10,137 nt of DNA from Desulfuromonadaceae bacterium (GCA_003250235.1 QKGY01000099.1:1-10137), one strand, 5' to 3'. Counted from the stretch's first letter, positions 1-7,878 are shown. Notes: generated by a model not told the origin, from the sequence alone. Numbers and translations: made by a program.

Positions 1-64
1 TCAGGTTGATCGCCATATACCTGCCGACCGTCCCGAGCCCGACAAATCCAACCTCTTTGATCAT
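1..64 (-). CDS. NAD(P)-binding dehydrogenase, 6PGDH/3-hydroxyisobutyrate dehydrogenase type (N-terminus only)
   Basis: Only the first 21 codons are inside the window; the gene continues past position 1. The peptide starts MIKEVGFVGLGTVGRYMAIN and carries a GxGxxG dinucleotide-binding turn (GLGTVG) followed by the MAxNL helix typical of the beta-hydroxyacid dehydrogenases (3-hydroxyisobutyrate dehydrogenase, tartronate semialdehyde or glyoxylate/succinic semialdehyde reductases, 6-phosphogluconate dehydrogenase). These enzymes oxidise or reduce small hydroxyacids in the cytoplasm with NAD(H) or NADP(H). The ATG is well supported by a perfect AGGAGG at 71-76, six bases upstream. The gene lies 135 bp downstream of polA on the same strand and probably has its own promoter. 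The substrate cannot be told from this fragment. Fold assignment is fairly safe; exact function is unknown. Confidence 0.72.
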   Translation of the reverse strand, partial: MIKEVGFVGLGTVGRYMAINL

Positions 65-129
65 GGAAATCCTCCTAATTCACTGATTCAAGTGCATCGA
101 CAAGTCAAAAAAGTGTAAGTAACCCGTAT

Positions 130-156
130 ATTATACTCAGTTTGGCGGAAAAACAA
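130..156 (-). promoter_or_regulatory. candidate sigma70-type promoter for the dehydrogenase gene
   Basis: On the minus strand a perfect -10 hexamer TATAAT (130-135) is preceded by TTGTTT (151-156) as a possible -35, with a 15-bp spacer that is shorter than ideal. Transcription would start near 123 and give a leader of about 60 nt before the ATG at 64. This 65-199 gap after polA shows no convincing hairpin plus T-tract, so polA transcripts may also read through into the dehydrogenase gene. The -10 is strong; the -35 and spacing are weak. Confidence 0.45.
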
Positions 157-199
157 CCTGTATAACGGCTCAGGCTCCGCTTGTATGCCCTCTTCTTCC

Positions 200-2872
200 T
201 CAATGGGCCTCGCGCCAGTTGCTCCCCACACCGATATCGACAACCAGCGGCACCTGCAGCGCTACGGCGCCTTCCATCTCCTCACGAACGAGGGCTTTGG
301 TCTTTTCGACCTCGTTCTGCGGCACGTCGAAGACCAGTTCGTCGTGAACCTGGAGGACCATGCGCGTTCCGAGTCCTTCCCGTTTAATCCTCTCATGAAT
401 ACGCACCATGGCCACCTTGACGATATCGGCTGCCGAACCCTGAATCGGATAGTTGATGGCGTTGCGCTCTGCATAGGCACGGATCGCACCGTTTTTACTA
501 TCTATTTCCGGTACCGCACAGCGCCGGCCCAGCAGCGTGGTGACGTAAAGCTTTTCCCGGGCCTCCTCTTTTTTACTCTCCAGAAACGCCTTGATCCCCG
601 GATAGCGGGCAAAGTAATTGTCGATAAAGAGCTGGGCTTCCCGGGTGGGAATCCCGAGATCCTTGCCGAGACTGAACGCCCCCATGCCGTAGATCACTCC
701 GAAATTGATGGTCTTGGCCTGGCGGCGCATCTCCGCCGTGACCATCTCGGGGAAGACCCCGAACACTTCGCTGGCGGTTCGCCGGTGGATGTCCTCGCCA
801 CGGGCGAAACTCTCCTTGAGTACGGCCTCGTCGGCCATATGAGCCAGCACCCGCAATTCGATCTGCGAGTAGTCGGCCGAGAGCAGCAGGTTGCCTTCGG
901 CCGGAATAAAGGCCTCTCGGATGCGGCTCCCCTCTTCGGTGCGGATGGGAATGTTCTGCAGGTTGGGATCGCTCGACGAGAGGCGTCCGGTGGCTGTCAC
1001 CGCCTGGTTGAAGGAGGTGTGGATTCGCCCCGTTTCGGGATTGACCAGCTTGGGCAGGGCGTCGGCATAGGTTCCCTTCAGTTTGGCCAGCGAGCGGTAA
1101 TCAAGGATACGGGCGGCAACCGGGTTCTCCTCGGCCAGTTTGTTGAGCACCTCGACGTCGGTGGACCAGCCGGTCTTGGTCTTCTTGCCGCGCGGCAACC
1201 CCAGTCGCTCGAACAGCACCTCGCCGAGCTGCTTGGGAGAGCCGATATTGAACGGCCCGCCGGCCAGTTCGAAGATCTCCTTTTCCAGAGCGGAGAGTTT
1301 GCGTTCCATCTCTACCGAGATCTGCTTCAGAAAATCCACGTCGATACGGACACCGGCCCATTCCATATCGGTCAGCACCTCGACCAGGGGCATCTCCACC
1401 TCGCGGAAAAGTTTCTCCTGGTCGGTCTCCTTGAGCTGGGGCTCCAGCTTTTCGGCCAACCTCAGGGTGATGTCGGCATCTTCGGCGGCGTACGTCACCG
1501 CCTTCTCCACCTCGACCTCCTCGAAACCGATCTGGTTCCTGCCCGATCCCGTCACCTCCGAATAGCTGATGGTCTTGTGTCCGAGCAGATCGCTGGCGAG
1601 GGCATCCATGCCGTGACTCTTGGAAGCCGGGTTGGCCAGATAGGAGGCGATCATGGTGTCGAACGCGATCCCTTGCACCTCAACGCCGGCACGGCGCAGC
1701 ACCAGGGCGTCGTATTTGATGTTCTGGCCGATCTTGGGGATATCCGGGTTCTCCAGCAGCGGGCGGAGCCGCTCCAGGACCCGCCGGCGCTCCAGCTGAT
1801 CCGGCACACCGAGGTAACGATGCCCTACGGGGATGTACCAGGCCTCCTCGGGCCTGACCGCAAAGGAGAGGCCGACCAAGTCGGCCCGCACCGCATCGAG
1901 GCTGGTCGTTTCCGTATCGAAAGCAATCCTTGGCGCCGCGGTCAAGCGGGCCAAGAGGCTATCGAGCTCCGGCTCCGTCAGGACACCATGGTACCCTTCA
2001 CCCGTTGTCCGCCGTTCCGAGGAAAACTCCTGGATCAGCTTGTGAAACTCCAGTTCTTTGAAAAGGGCCGTCAGGGCCTCGCGGTTCGGTTCACTGAGGG
2101 CGAAGGTGTCGTAATCGAGCTCTAGGGGGACATCGGCAACCAGGGTCACCAGCTTCCGGGAGAGGCGCGCCTGATCGCCGAACTCCCGCAGTTTCTCCTG
2201 CATCTTCCCCTTGACGTCATCGACCCGGCTGAGCAGGTTCTCCACCGAACCGAACTCCTGGATCAGCTTTACGGCCGTCTTCTCGCCGATCCCGGGAACT
2301 CCGGGGACATTGTCCGAGCTGTCACCGGCCAGCGCCTGTACTTCGATCACCTTGTCGGGAGTCCCGCCGAAACGCTCCTGCACCTCATCGAGCCCGGAAA
2401 TCTTGTCTTTCATGGTATCGAGCAGGCGTACCCGGTCGGTCACGATCTGCATCAGGTCCTTGTCGCCGGTCACCACGGTGATGTCCATCCCCTCGGCAGC
2501 GAAACGTCGTGCAAGGGTGGCGATGATGTCGTCCGCCTCAAACCCCGGCTTTTCGATAGCCGGCATATTGAAGGCCCGCACGAGCTCTTTGATGATCGGG
2601 ACCTGCGGCACCAGATCTTCCGGCATCTTGGTCCGGTTGGCCTTGTACTCGGGATAGATATCCTTGCGAAACGTCGGGCCGGGTGCATCGAAGACCACGG
2701 CAAGATGGTCAGGCGCTTCATCGCGAACTACTTTGAGCAGCATATTGACGAAGCCGTAAACAGCGTTGGTGGCAAACCCTTTGGAATTGGAAAGGTGCCG
2801 GATGGCAAAGTAGGCTCTGTAAATATAGGAGGAACCGTCAATGAGATAAAGGCGTTTGGCTTCGGAAGTCAT
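200..2872 (-). CDS. polA: DNA polymerase I (5'-3' exonuclease, 3'-5' exonuclease, polymerase)
   Basis: Full-length family A polymerase of 890 aa, which removes RNA primers and fills gaps during replication and repair in the cytoplasm. The N-terminal flap/5'-3' exonuclease (about 1-290) has IDGSSYIYRA (11-20), EADD (112-115), TGDKDLMQ (135-142) and GDSSDNVPG (183-191). The proofreading domain (about 305-490) is intact: DTE (319-321), NIKYD (384-388) and YAAED (461-465). The polymerase domain has motif A DYSQIELR (667-674), motif B from R717 and K720 to Y728-G729, and motif C HDE (843-845). Phe724 in the O-helix is the residue type that disfavours dideoxynucleotides. The frame is open further upstream to 2920, but I chose the ATG at 2872 because AGGAG sits six bases before it; the ATG two codons earlier directly abuts that AGGAG. 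It is divergent from the gsp operon. Confidence 0.97.
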   Translation of the reverse strand: MTSEAKRLYLIDGSSYIYRAYFAIRHLSNSKGFATNAVYGFVNMLLKVVRDEAPDHLAVVFDAPGPTFRKDIYPEYKANRTKMPEDLVPQVPIIKELVRAFNMPAIEKPGFEADDIIATLARRFAAEGMDITVVTGDKDLMQIVTDRVRLLDTMKDKISGLDEVQERFGGTPDKVIEVQALAGDSSDNVPGVPGIGEKTAVKLIQEFGSVENLLSRVDDVKGKMQEKLREFGDQARLSRKLVTLVADVPLELDYDTFALSEPNREALTALFKELEFHKLIQEFSSERRTTGEGYHGVLTEPELDSLLARLTAAPRIAFDTETTSLDAVRADLVGLSFAVRPEEAWYIPVGHRYLGVPDQLERRRVLERLRPLLENPDIPKIGQNIKYDALVLRRAGVEVQGIAFDTMIASYLANPASKSHGMDALASDLLGHKTISYSEVTGSGRNQIGFEEVEVEKAVTYAAEDADITLRLAEKLEPQLKETDQEKLFREVEMPLVEVLTDMEWAGVRIDVDFLKQISVEMERKLSALEKEIFELAGGPFNIGSPKQLGEVLFERLGLPRGKKTKTGWSTDVEVLNKLAEENPVAARILDYRSLAKLKGTYADALPKLVNPETGRIHTSFNQAVTATGRLSSSDPNLQNIPIRTEEGSRIREAFIPAEGNLLLSADYSQIELRVLAHMADEAVLKESFARGEDIHRRTASEVFGVFPEMVTAEMRRQAKTINFGVIYGMGAFSLGKDLGIPTREAQLFIDNYFARYPGIKAFLESKKEEAREKLYVTTLLGRRCAVPEIDSKNGAIRAYAERNAINYPIQGSAADIVKVAMVRIHERIKREGLGTRMVLQVHDELVFDVPQNEVEKTKALVREEMEGAVALQVPLVVDIGVGSNWREAH

Positions 2873-2905
2873 GATCATCTCCTGGTGGGAATACATCGGG
2901 CATTC

Positions 2906-2919
2906 TGTCATTAATGACA
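2906..2919. repeat. perfect 14-bp palindrome in the polA leader
   Basis: TGTCATTAATGACA reads the same on both strands and ends 34 bp upstream of the polA start codon. It could be a binding site for a dimeric regulator. In the polA transcript it could instead fold into a 5-bp stem with a TTAA loop close to the ribosome binding site. A second, weaker inverted repeat (GCGT-TTATC-ACGC, 2932-2944) lies beside it. No regulator family can be named from the site alone, and a single palindrome can arise by chance. Confidence 0.4.
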
Positions 2920-3010
2920 CCCGGTTGCCAAGCGTTTATCACGCATATCGCCACGCTCTTTGCCACCAACTCCCTGTCGGGGCATTCCCTTTAATGAGAA
3001 ACACCGTTCG

Positions 3011-3039
3011 ATTCTACCTCCACCCGCAAGGTCATACAA
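3011..3039 (-). promoter_or_regulatory. candidate sigma70-type promoter for polA
   Basis: On the minus strand TAGAAT (3011-3016, five of six matches to TATAAT) is preceded at an ideal 17-bp spacing by TTGTAT (3034-3039, three of six matches to TTGACA). The start of transcription would fall near 3004, giving polA a leader of about 130 nt that includes the palindrome at 2906-2919. The assignment rests on consensus similarity only. Confidence 0.35.
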
Positions 3040-3044
3040 AAACC

Positions 3045-3072
3045 TTGCATTTTCACAATTCTTTCGTAATAT
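3045..3072 (+). promoter_or_regulatory. candidate sigma70-type promoter for the gsp operon
   Basis: TTGCAT (3045-3050) and TAATAT (3067-3072) are separated by 16 bp in the most AT-rich part of the window, upstream of the first gsp gene. Transcription would start near 3079, leaving a leader of about 57 nt before gspC. Both hexamers match the consensus only partly (about three and four of six). No sigma54-type GG/GC pair was convincing. The site is back to back with the polA promoter candidate. Confidence 0.3.
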
Positions 3073-3135
3073 AGAGAGGTTACACATCGGCAAAGCAACC
3101 CTAAATCACTATATATCTATTATTGTCAGACGCTT

Positions 3136-4026
3136 ATGATCACGACCCTGCAACGCTATCATCGCGAACTTTTCCTGGTACTGCTTTCCTTGCTGGGGCT
3201 CTCTCTGGGGAAACTGGCAGCAGGAGGTCTCGGCATCATGCTTCTGCCACCGATCGCCCCGCAACGCGGGGCCGAAGCCCCCGCCGCCCAGGTGGAGAAG
3301 CGCATGGCGCTCACCGACTACGAAAACATCCTGCAAAGAAACATCTTTGATTCGTCGGGAAGCGCCCAATCCTTTCAGAGCACTTCGGCCCCCGCCCGTG
3401 CTTCGGACGTGTCATCCGCCCCCCGAAGCAGCCTGGTTCTGGTCGGAACGGTCGCCGGCAAGGGGACGTCCCTGGCCCTGATCCGCGTCGGTCAGGAGAT
3501 AAAATCCTTTCACCTGGGCGACAGCCTTCCCGGAGGAGGGAAACTCGAAGAAATCGCCCAGGATTCGATTAGCATCCGTAACCCGGACGGCTCACTGGAA
3601 ACCCTCCCCCTGTTCCTTCCAGGAGAAAAACAGGCGTCAGCCCCCCCGACGGCGGCCCCTGCGGCCCGAAACTCTGCGGGAGAGTACCAGATCCGTCCGG
3701 CCGGGGAGAATCAATGGGTCATCCCCCGCGAAGATGCGGAAAAAGCCCGTCAGAATATCGGAGAACTGCTGAAACAGGCCCGCATGGAGCCTCGGGTTGT
3801 TGACGGGAAGACCTCAGGGTTCGTCGTCAAGATGATTCGCCCCAATTCGATTCTGTCGCAGATGGGACTCCAGCTCGGCGACGTTGTGGTCGAAGTGAAC
3901 GGCGTCACCCTGGACAGCCCGGAAAAGGCTCTGCAGATTTTTCAGCAGTTACGAGAAGCCAAGAACATCACCGTCGGTCTGGAACGTAGCGGCCAGCCGA
4001 TGAGTTTCACCTATGAAGTCAATTAG
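3136..4026 (+). CDS. gspC: type II secretion system protein GspC
   Basis: Inner-membrane clamp protein that connects the T2SS platform to the GspD secretin in the periplasm. The 296-aa product has a short cytoplasmic N-terminus and one hydrophobic segment (about 12-37). A homology region (about 60-160) follows, with LTDYENILQRNIFD (59-72) and the SLVLVGTVAG strand (99-108). A Pro/Ala-rich linker lies at about 163-182, and a C-terminal PDZ-like domain (about 205-293) contains GFVVKMI (228-234) and LGDVVVEVNG (247-256). The HR region and single membrane anchor are typical of GspC/PulC/OutC, and the PDZ type is one of the two known C-terminal variants. The ATG at 3136 is needed to keep the membrane segment and no upstream in-frame start was seen, but there is no clear Shine-Dalgarno sequence before it. 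It is the first gene of the operon; gspD follows 13 nt after the stop. Confidence 0.93.
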   Translation: MITTLQRYHRELFLVLLSLLGLSLGKLAAGGLGIMLLPPIAPQRGAEAPAAQVEKRMALTDYENILQRNIFDSSGSAQSFQSTSAPARASDVSSAPRSSLVLVGTVAGKGTSLALIRVGQEIKSFHLGDSLPGGGKLEEIAQDSISIRNPDGSLETLPLFLPGEKQASAPPTAAPAARNSAGEYQIRPAGENQWVIPREDAEKARQNIGELLKQARMEPRVVDGKTSGFVVKMIRPNSILSQMGLQLGDVVVEVNGVTLDSPEKALQIFQQLREAKNITVGLERSGQPMSFTYEVN

Positions 4027-4030
4027 GAGG
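4025..4030 (+). promoter_or_regulatory. ribosome binding site that decides the gspD start
   Basis: A perfect AGGAGG overlaps the gspC stop codon TAG (4024-4026) and lies nine bases before a GTG at 4040. The in-frame ATG at 4013 lies upstream of this site and has no comparable sequence before it. Translation of gspD is therefore probably coupled to termination of gspC. Confidence 0.7.
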
Positions 4031-4039
4031 CCAGCCCAG

Positions 4040-6136
4040 GTGCTAAAAAAATCGCTAATCCGGTGGTCCTTTTTCCTTGTCCTGTCCGTAGCCTGCCCCC
4101 TTCAGGCGTTCGCCGCTGCAGACCAGACCCCCGCCCCCGCCGGAGACAGTCAGGATGCCAATATGGTGTCTCTGAATTTCAAGGATATCGACCTGCCTGA
4201 TTTGATCCGCACGGTCAGCGAAGTGACCGGCATGAACTTCGTCTACGACGACTCGGTGCGCGGCAAGGTGACCATCATCTCTCCGGACCTCATGTCCATC
4301 GACGATGCGTTCGAACTTTTCCTGACCGTCTTGAATACCAAGGGATACACGGTGGTCCCATCCGGAAAAACCAACAAAATCGTTGCCATCAAAGACGCCA
4401 AGGAGAGCAACATCCCCACGGTGGGTCCTCACATCCGCGGTGAGGTGGACGAGAAATACATCACCCGGCTAATCACCCTGAAAAATGTCGATGCCAGCGA
4501 ACTGGCCACCACCGTACTGGCTCCCCTTATCCCGAAAACGAGCAGCATCGCTGCTTTTCCGGCTTCCAACACGCTGATCATCACCGACAGCGCCGCCAAT
4601 ATCGACCGGCTGACCCGCATCGTCCGGGAACTGGACGTGCCCAGTTCTCTCGACATGGTGGAAACCTTCCCCCTGGTTTATGCGGCGGCAGACGAGGTGG
4701 CGCAGATCTGCACCCAGATCCTGGCAGAAGGGGGGACCAGCCCCGTCGCCCGCCGCCGGGCAACCGGCAATGTGCAGACGGCCGGGAGTAAAGAGGTCAG
4801 CAAGGTCATCCCCTATGCGCGCGGCAACATGCTGATCGTGCTGGCAAGCAAAGACGACATGGCTGTGGTCCGCGACCTGATTGTCAAACTGGATCAGAAA
4901 CCGATCCAGGAGCGCTCGGGCATCAACGTTTACTATCTGCAAAACGCCGATGCCGAGAGCCTCGCCAAGACCATGAACGAAATTGTAACCGGCATCAAAG
5001 CCCAGGAGAAAACCCAGGCCGCCGCCGGAGGGAAGACCACTCAGGCAGCCACGACATCCGGCCCCACCAGCATCATTGCCGACAAGCCAACCAACTCGCT
5101 GGTCATCAACGCCTCTCCCGAAGATTACGAGGTGCTCAAAGGGATCATCCGCCAGCTCGACATCAAGCGTAAGCAGGTCTTTGTCGAAGCCCTGATCATG
5201 GAGCTGTCCATGGATGCCACACGGGCCCTCGGGGTGTCTCTGCAGGGTGCGATCGACACCGGCTCGGACAGTGCCGTTTTTGCATCGACAGGCCCGTCTG
5301 CCGCTTCCGAACTTCTCCCCGATTCGACCACGGGAGTTTCGAGCATACTCACGACAGCCGTTGACGGCATCATGATGGGCGGGCTGTTCAATACCATCAC
5401 CGTCACCGACCCGACGGACAGCAGCAATACCATTACCGTCCCGGCCCTCTCTGCCCTGATCTCCCTGTCCAAAACCGACAGCGACGTCAATATCCTGTCG
5501 GCTCCGCGGCTGCTGACCTCCGACAACGAAGAAGCCGAGATCATCGTCGGCTCGAACGTTCCCATCATCACCAGCCGTCTGACAGACACCGGCGGGACCG
5601 GACTGGCCCAAAGTGTTTCGGTCGAGCGCAAAGACGTGGCCCTCACCCTGCGGCTGACTCCGCAGATCATCCAAGGCAACCTGGTGCGCCTCAACGTCTA
5701 CCAGGAGATCACAGGGCTGGCCGGCGAAAACAGCACGGTCGGCAACGTTAACGATGTGGGTCCCACCCTGACCAAACGCCTGCTGCGCAATACGGTTCTG
5801 GCGGAAAACGGTCGTACCGTGGCCCTCGGCGGCCTGATCCGCAGTGATACGGAGGAGACGGTTTCCAAGGTGCCCCTGCTCGGCGACATTCCCTTCCTCG
5901 GGTGGCTGTTCAAGAGCAAGAGCAACACCGAGAAGAAAACCAACCTGCTGATCTTCATCACGCCGAGGATCATCAACGACGCCGAGGATCTCGCCCAGGT
6001 GACCCGACATGCTAAAAACCAGATGGACCAGTTCAAGGAGGGGAATTCCGCGCCGCTGATTCCGCCAGATATTCCGAAAGCTTCGGACATCGACCCCTCG
6101 AGCTTGCGGGAAACCGCCAAAGATCCCTGGAAATAA
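4040..6136 (+). CDS. gspD: type II secretion system secretin GspD
   Basis: Outer-membrane secretin that multimerises into the T2SS exit channel. The GTG start gives 698 aa with a clean signal peptide: a KK/R head, a hydrophobic core, then LQAFA before AADQ (cleavage near residue 25). An in-frame ATG at 4013 would add nine residues and overlap gspC by 14 nt. Domains: N0 (about 43-117), N1 (139-201), N2 (206-287), N3 (294-375) and the secretin beta-barrel (379-646). The barrel includes SAPRLLTSDNEEAEIIVGSN (487-506) and VPLLGDIPFLGWLF (611-624). N2 and N3 each carry a polar loop (RRRATGNVQTAGSK; an Ala/Gln/Thr-rich stretch at about 321-341), as usual in GspD. A 52-residue tail ends in DPWK and is in the place of the pilotin-binding S-domain. 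The Cys near the signal core lacks a good lipobox. gspE starts six bases after the stop. Confidence 0.96.
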   Translation: MLKKSLIRWSFFLVLSVACPLQAFAAADQTPAPAGDSQDANMVSLNFKDIDLPDLIRTVSEVTGMNFVYDDSVRGKVTIISPDLMSIDDAFELFLTVLNTKGYTVVPSGKTNKIVAIKDAKESNIPTVGPHIRGEVDEKYITRLITLKNVDASELATTVLAPLIPKTSSIAAFPASNTLIITDSAANIDRLTRIVRELDVPSSLDMVETFPLVYAAADEVAQICTQILAEGGTSPVARRRATGNVQTAGSKEVSKVIPYARGNMLIVLASKDDMAVVRDLIVKLDQKPIQERSGINVYYLQNADAESLAKTMNEIVTGIKAQEKTQAAAGGKTTQAATTSGPTSIIADKPTNSLVINASPEDYEVLKGIIRQLDIKRKQVFVEALIMELSMDATRALGVSLQGAIDTGSDSAVFASTGPSAASELLPDSTTGVSSILTTAVDGIMMGGLFNTITVTDPTDSSNTITVPALSALISLSKTDSDVNILSAPRLLTSDNEEAEIIVGSNVPIITSRLTDTGGTGLAQSVSVERKDVALTLRLTPQIIQGNLVRLNVYQEITGLAGENSTVGNVNDVGPTLTKRLLRNTVLAENGRTVALGGLIRSDTEETVSKVPLLGDIPFLGWLFKSKSNTEKKTNLLIFITPRIINDAEDLAQVTRHAKNQMDQFKEGNSAPLIPPDIPKASDIDPSSLRETAKDPWK

Positions 6137-6142
6137 GTACCG

Positions 6143-7876
6143 ATGAGCCTTCAGAACGCCCACCAACAGGAACCTCGGACCCCCTGGCGATCCCTGACGG
6201 AGATCCTGCAGACGGATTTCAAGGTCGCGGCCGACAAGATCGCCGAAGCCAATGAGGCCCGCCAGACAAGCGGCAGGAGGCTTGGGGAAACCCTGGTGAC
6301 CATGAAGGTCATCCCCCCCGAGACGCTCTGTAAGGCCTTGGCCGCACAACGCGGACTTCCGTTTCTCGATACACTCTCCGACTATGCGACCGACGCCGAG
6401 CTGTTGCAGATGATCCCGATTACCTTCGCCAAGGAATACCGGGTCTTCCCCCTGCAGCGCTCTGACGGGCACCTGCGGGTTGCGGTCGCCGACCCCACGG
6501 ATACACGGCCGCTCAACGACCTGGCCGCGCTGACCCGGGATGTCATCGACCTGGTGGTCACTTCACCCGACGAGATCCTGCGTACGGTCAACCGCGCCTA
6601 TGAGAGTCGGGCGGGAGAGGCCCAGGAGTTCATCGAGGATATCGAGGAAGGGCTGGGGACCGACCTGGCCCGCAGTCTGGAACCGGCCGATCTCCTGGAT
6701 GCTTCCGACGAGGCCCCGGTTATCCGCTTCGTCAACAGCCTGATCACCCAGGCGTACAAGGAGCGGGCCAGCGACATTCACATCGAGCCTTTTGAAAGCG
6801 AGCTGGTCGTCCGTTACCGCATCGACGGCATTCTTTACGAGGTGCTGCAGCCCCCGCACAAGGCTCAGGCAAGCATCACCTCGCGCATCAAGATCATGGC
6901 GAACCTGAATATCGCCGAGAAGCGTCTCCCGCAGGACGGCCGGTTCCGGGTTCGTATCGCCGGCAAGGATGTCGACGTCCGCGTATCAACCCTGCCGACG
7001 GCGTTCGGAGAACGGGTCGTGCTGCGTCTGCTGGACAAAGCCTCCAACGTCCTGGGTCTTGAAGAGATCGGCATGGGTCCGCAGATCCTCAAGCAGGTCA
7101 CCGGAATGATCCAGAAAAGCCACGGCATCTTCCTGGTGACCGGCCCGACCGGATCCGGCAAGACGACCACCCTGTACGCCGCGCTTACCCGCCTCAACAG
7201 CCGGGAAAAAAATATCATCACCGTCGAGGATCCGATCGAGTACCAGCTCGTCGGCGTCGGCCAGATCCAGGTGAATTCCAAGATCAACCTGACCTTCGCC
7301 AACGGCCTCAGGGCCATCCTGCGACAGGACCCCGACATCATCATGGTCGGCGAGATACGCGACAGGGAAACGGCAGAGATCGCCGTACAGTCGGCTCTCA
7401 CCGGTCATATGGTGTTCTCGACCCTGCATACCAACGACTCGGCGGGAGCCCTGACCCGGCTGGTGGAGATGGGGATCGAACCGTTCCTGGCCGCCTCCTC
7501 CATCGTCGGCATCCTGGCCCAGAGGCTGGTACGCCGCCTCTGTCCCCACTGCCGCGCGCCGCACCCCGCCTCGATGGAAATGCTCAAGGAGATGGGACTG
7601 GCGAGGAACCTGCCCGAGAATGCCACCTTCTACCTCGGACAAGGCTGTGAGAAGTGCATGGATATCGGCTACCGGGGACGAAGCGGGATTTATGAACTGC
7701 TGCCTGTAGACGAACCGGTCCGGGAGCTTCTGCTGCAGAACAAGGATTCAGCGACTATCCGCAACTCGGCGATCCAGCGCGGGATGAAAACGTTGTGGGA
7801 CTCGGGACTTGCCATGGCCCTGAAGGGGGAGACCTCCCTTGAAGAGGTGCTTCGCGTCACCCAGGAGGAAGCCTAA
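6143..7876 (+). CDS. gspE: type II secretion system ATPase GspE
   Basis: Cytoplasmic hexameric ATPase that powers pseudopilus assembly. The 577-aa protein starts with an MshEN-like N-terminal domain (about 15-150). A middle region contains RASDIHIEPFE (208-218) and RYRIDG (224-229). The catalytic core follows: Walker A GPTGSGKT (334-341), Asp box ITVEDPIE (359-366), Walker B region DPDIIMVGEIRD (396-407) and His box GHMVFSTLHT (421-430). Two CxxC pairs (Cys467/470 and Cys502/505) form the zinc-binding tetracysteine motif of GspE/PilB ATPases. All catalytic residues are present. Position between gspD and gspF supports GspE rather than PilB. The ATG has only a weak GGAA upstream and lies six bases after the gspD stop, so translational coupling is likely. 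Length is normal for the family. Confidence 0.96.
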   Translation: MSLQNAHQQEPRTPWRSLTEILQTDFKVAADKIAEANEARQTSGRRLGETLVTMKVIPPETLCKALAAQRGLPFLDTLSDYATDAELLQMIPITFAKEYRVFPLQRSDGHLRVAVADPTDTRPLNDLAALTRDVIDLVVTSPDEILRTVNRAYESRAGEAQEFIEDIEEGLGTDLARSLEPADLLDASDEAPVIRFVNSLITQAYKERASDIHIEPFESELVVRYRIDGILYEVLQPPHKAQASITSRIKIMANLNIAEKRLPQDGRFRVRIAGKDVDVRVSTLPTAFGERVVLRLLDKASNVLGLEEIGMGPQILKQVTGMIQKSHGIFLVTGPTGSGKTTTLYAALTRLNSREKNIITVEDPIEYQLVGVGQIQVNSKINLTFANGLRAILRQDPDIIMVGEIRDRETAEIAVQSALTGHMVFSTLHTNDSAGALTRLVEMGIEPFLAASSIVGILAQRLVRRLCPHCRAPHPASMEMLKEMGLARNLPENATFYLGQGCEKCMDIGYRGRSGIYELLPVDEPVRELLLQNKDSATIRNSAIQRGMKTLWDSGLAMALKGETSLEEVLRVTQEEA

Positions 7877-7878
7877 CC

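Noticed and set aside
160..199. Possible polA terminator (repeated GAGCC/GGCTC bases)
   Set aside because: The GAGCC units are mostly direct repeats, no stable stem forms and no T-run follows.
185..2125. Long open frame of 646 codons on the plus strand across polA
   Set aside because: It lies antisense to a polA with every catalytic motif intact. Its translation has no recognisable domain, and long antisense frames are expected from GC-rich codon use.
2921..2940. Sigma54-like TTGGCA on the minus strand upstream of polA
   Set aside because: The -12 GC element is missing at the required spacing.
2856..3074. 72-codon plus-strand frame over the polA start and intergenic region
   Set aside because: It overlaps the polA start on the opposite strand, and its translation looks non-coding.
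2911..3093. 60-codon minus-strand frame in the polA upstream region
   Set aside because: It overlaps the likely polA promoter and leader, has no recognisable motif, and has a composition unlike the neighbouring proteins.
3079..3135. Possible cyclic-di-GMP (GEMM) riboswitch before gspC, suggested by GGCAAAGCAACCC
   Set aside because: The candidate leader is only about 57 nt, too short for the aptamer, and the conserved paired elements and tetraloop receptor are not there.
4469..6472. Long open frame of 667 codons on the minus strand across gspD and the start of gspE
   Set aside because: It is antisense to clearly coding gsp genes, spans a gene boundary, and its Gly/Asp/His/Gln-rich translation is typical of a shadow frame.
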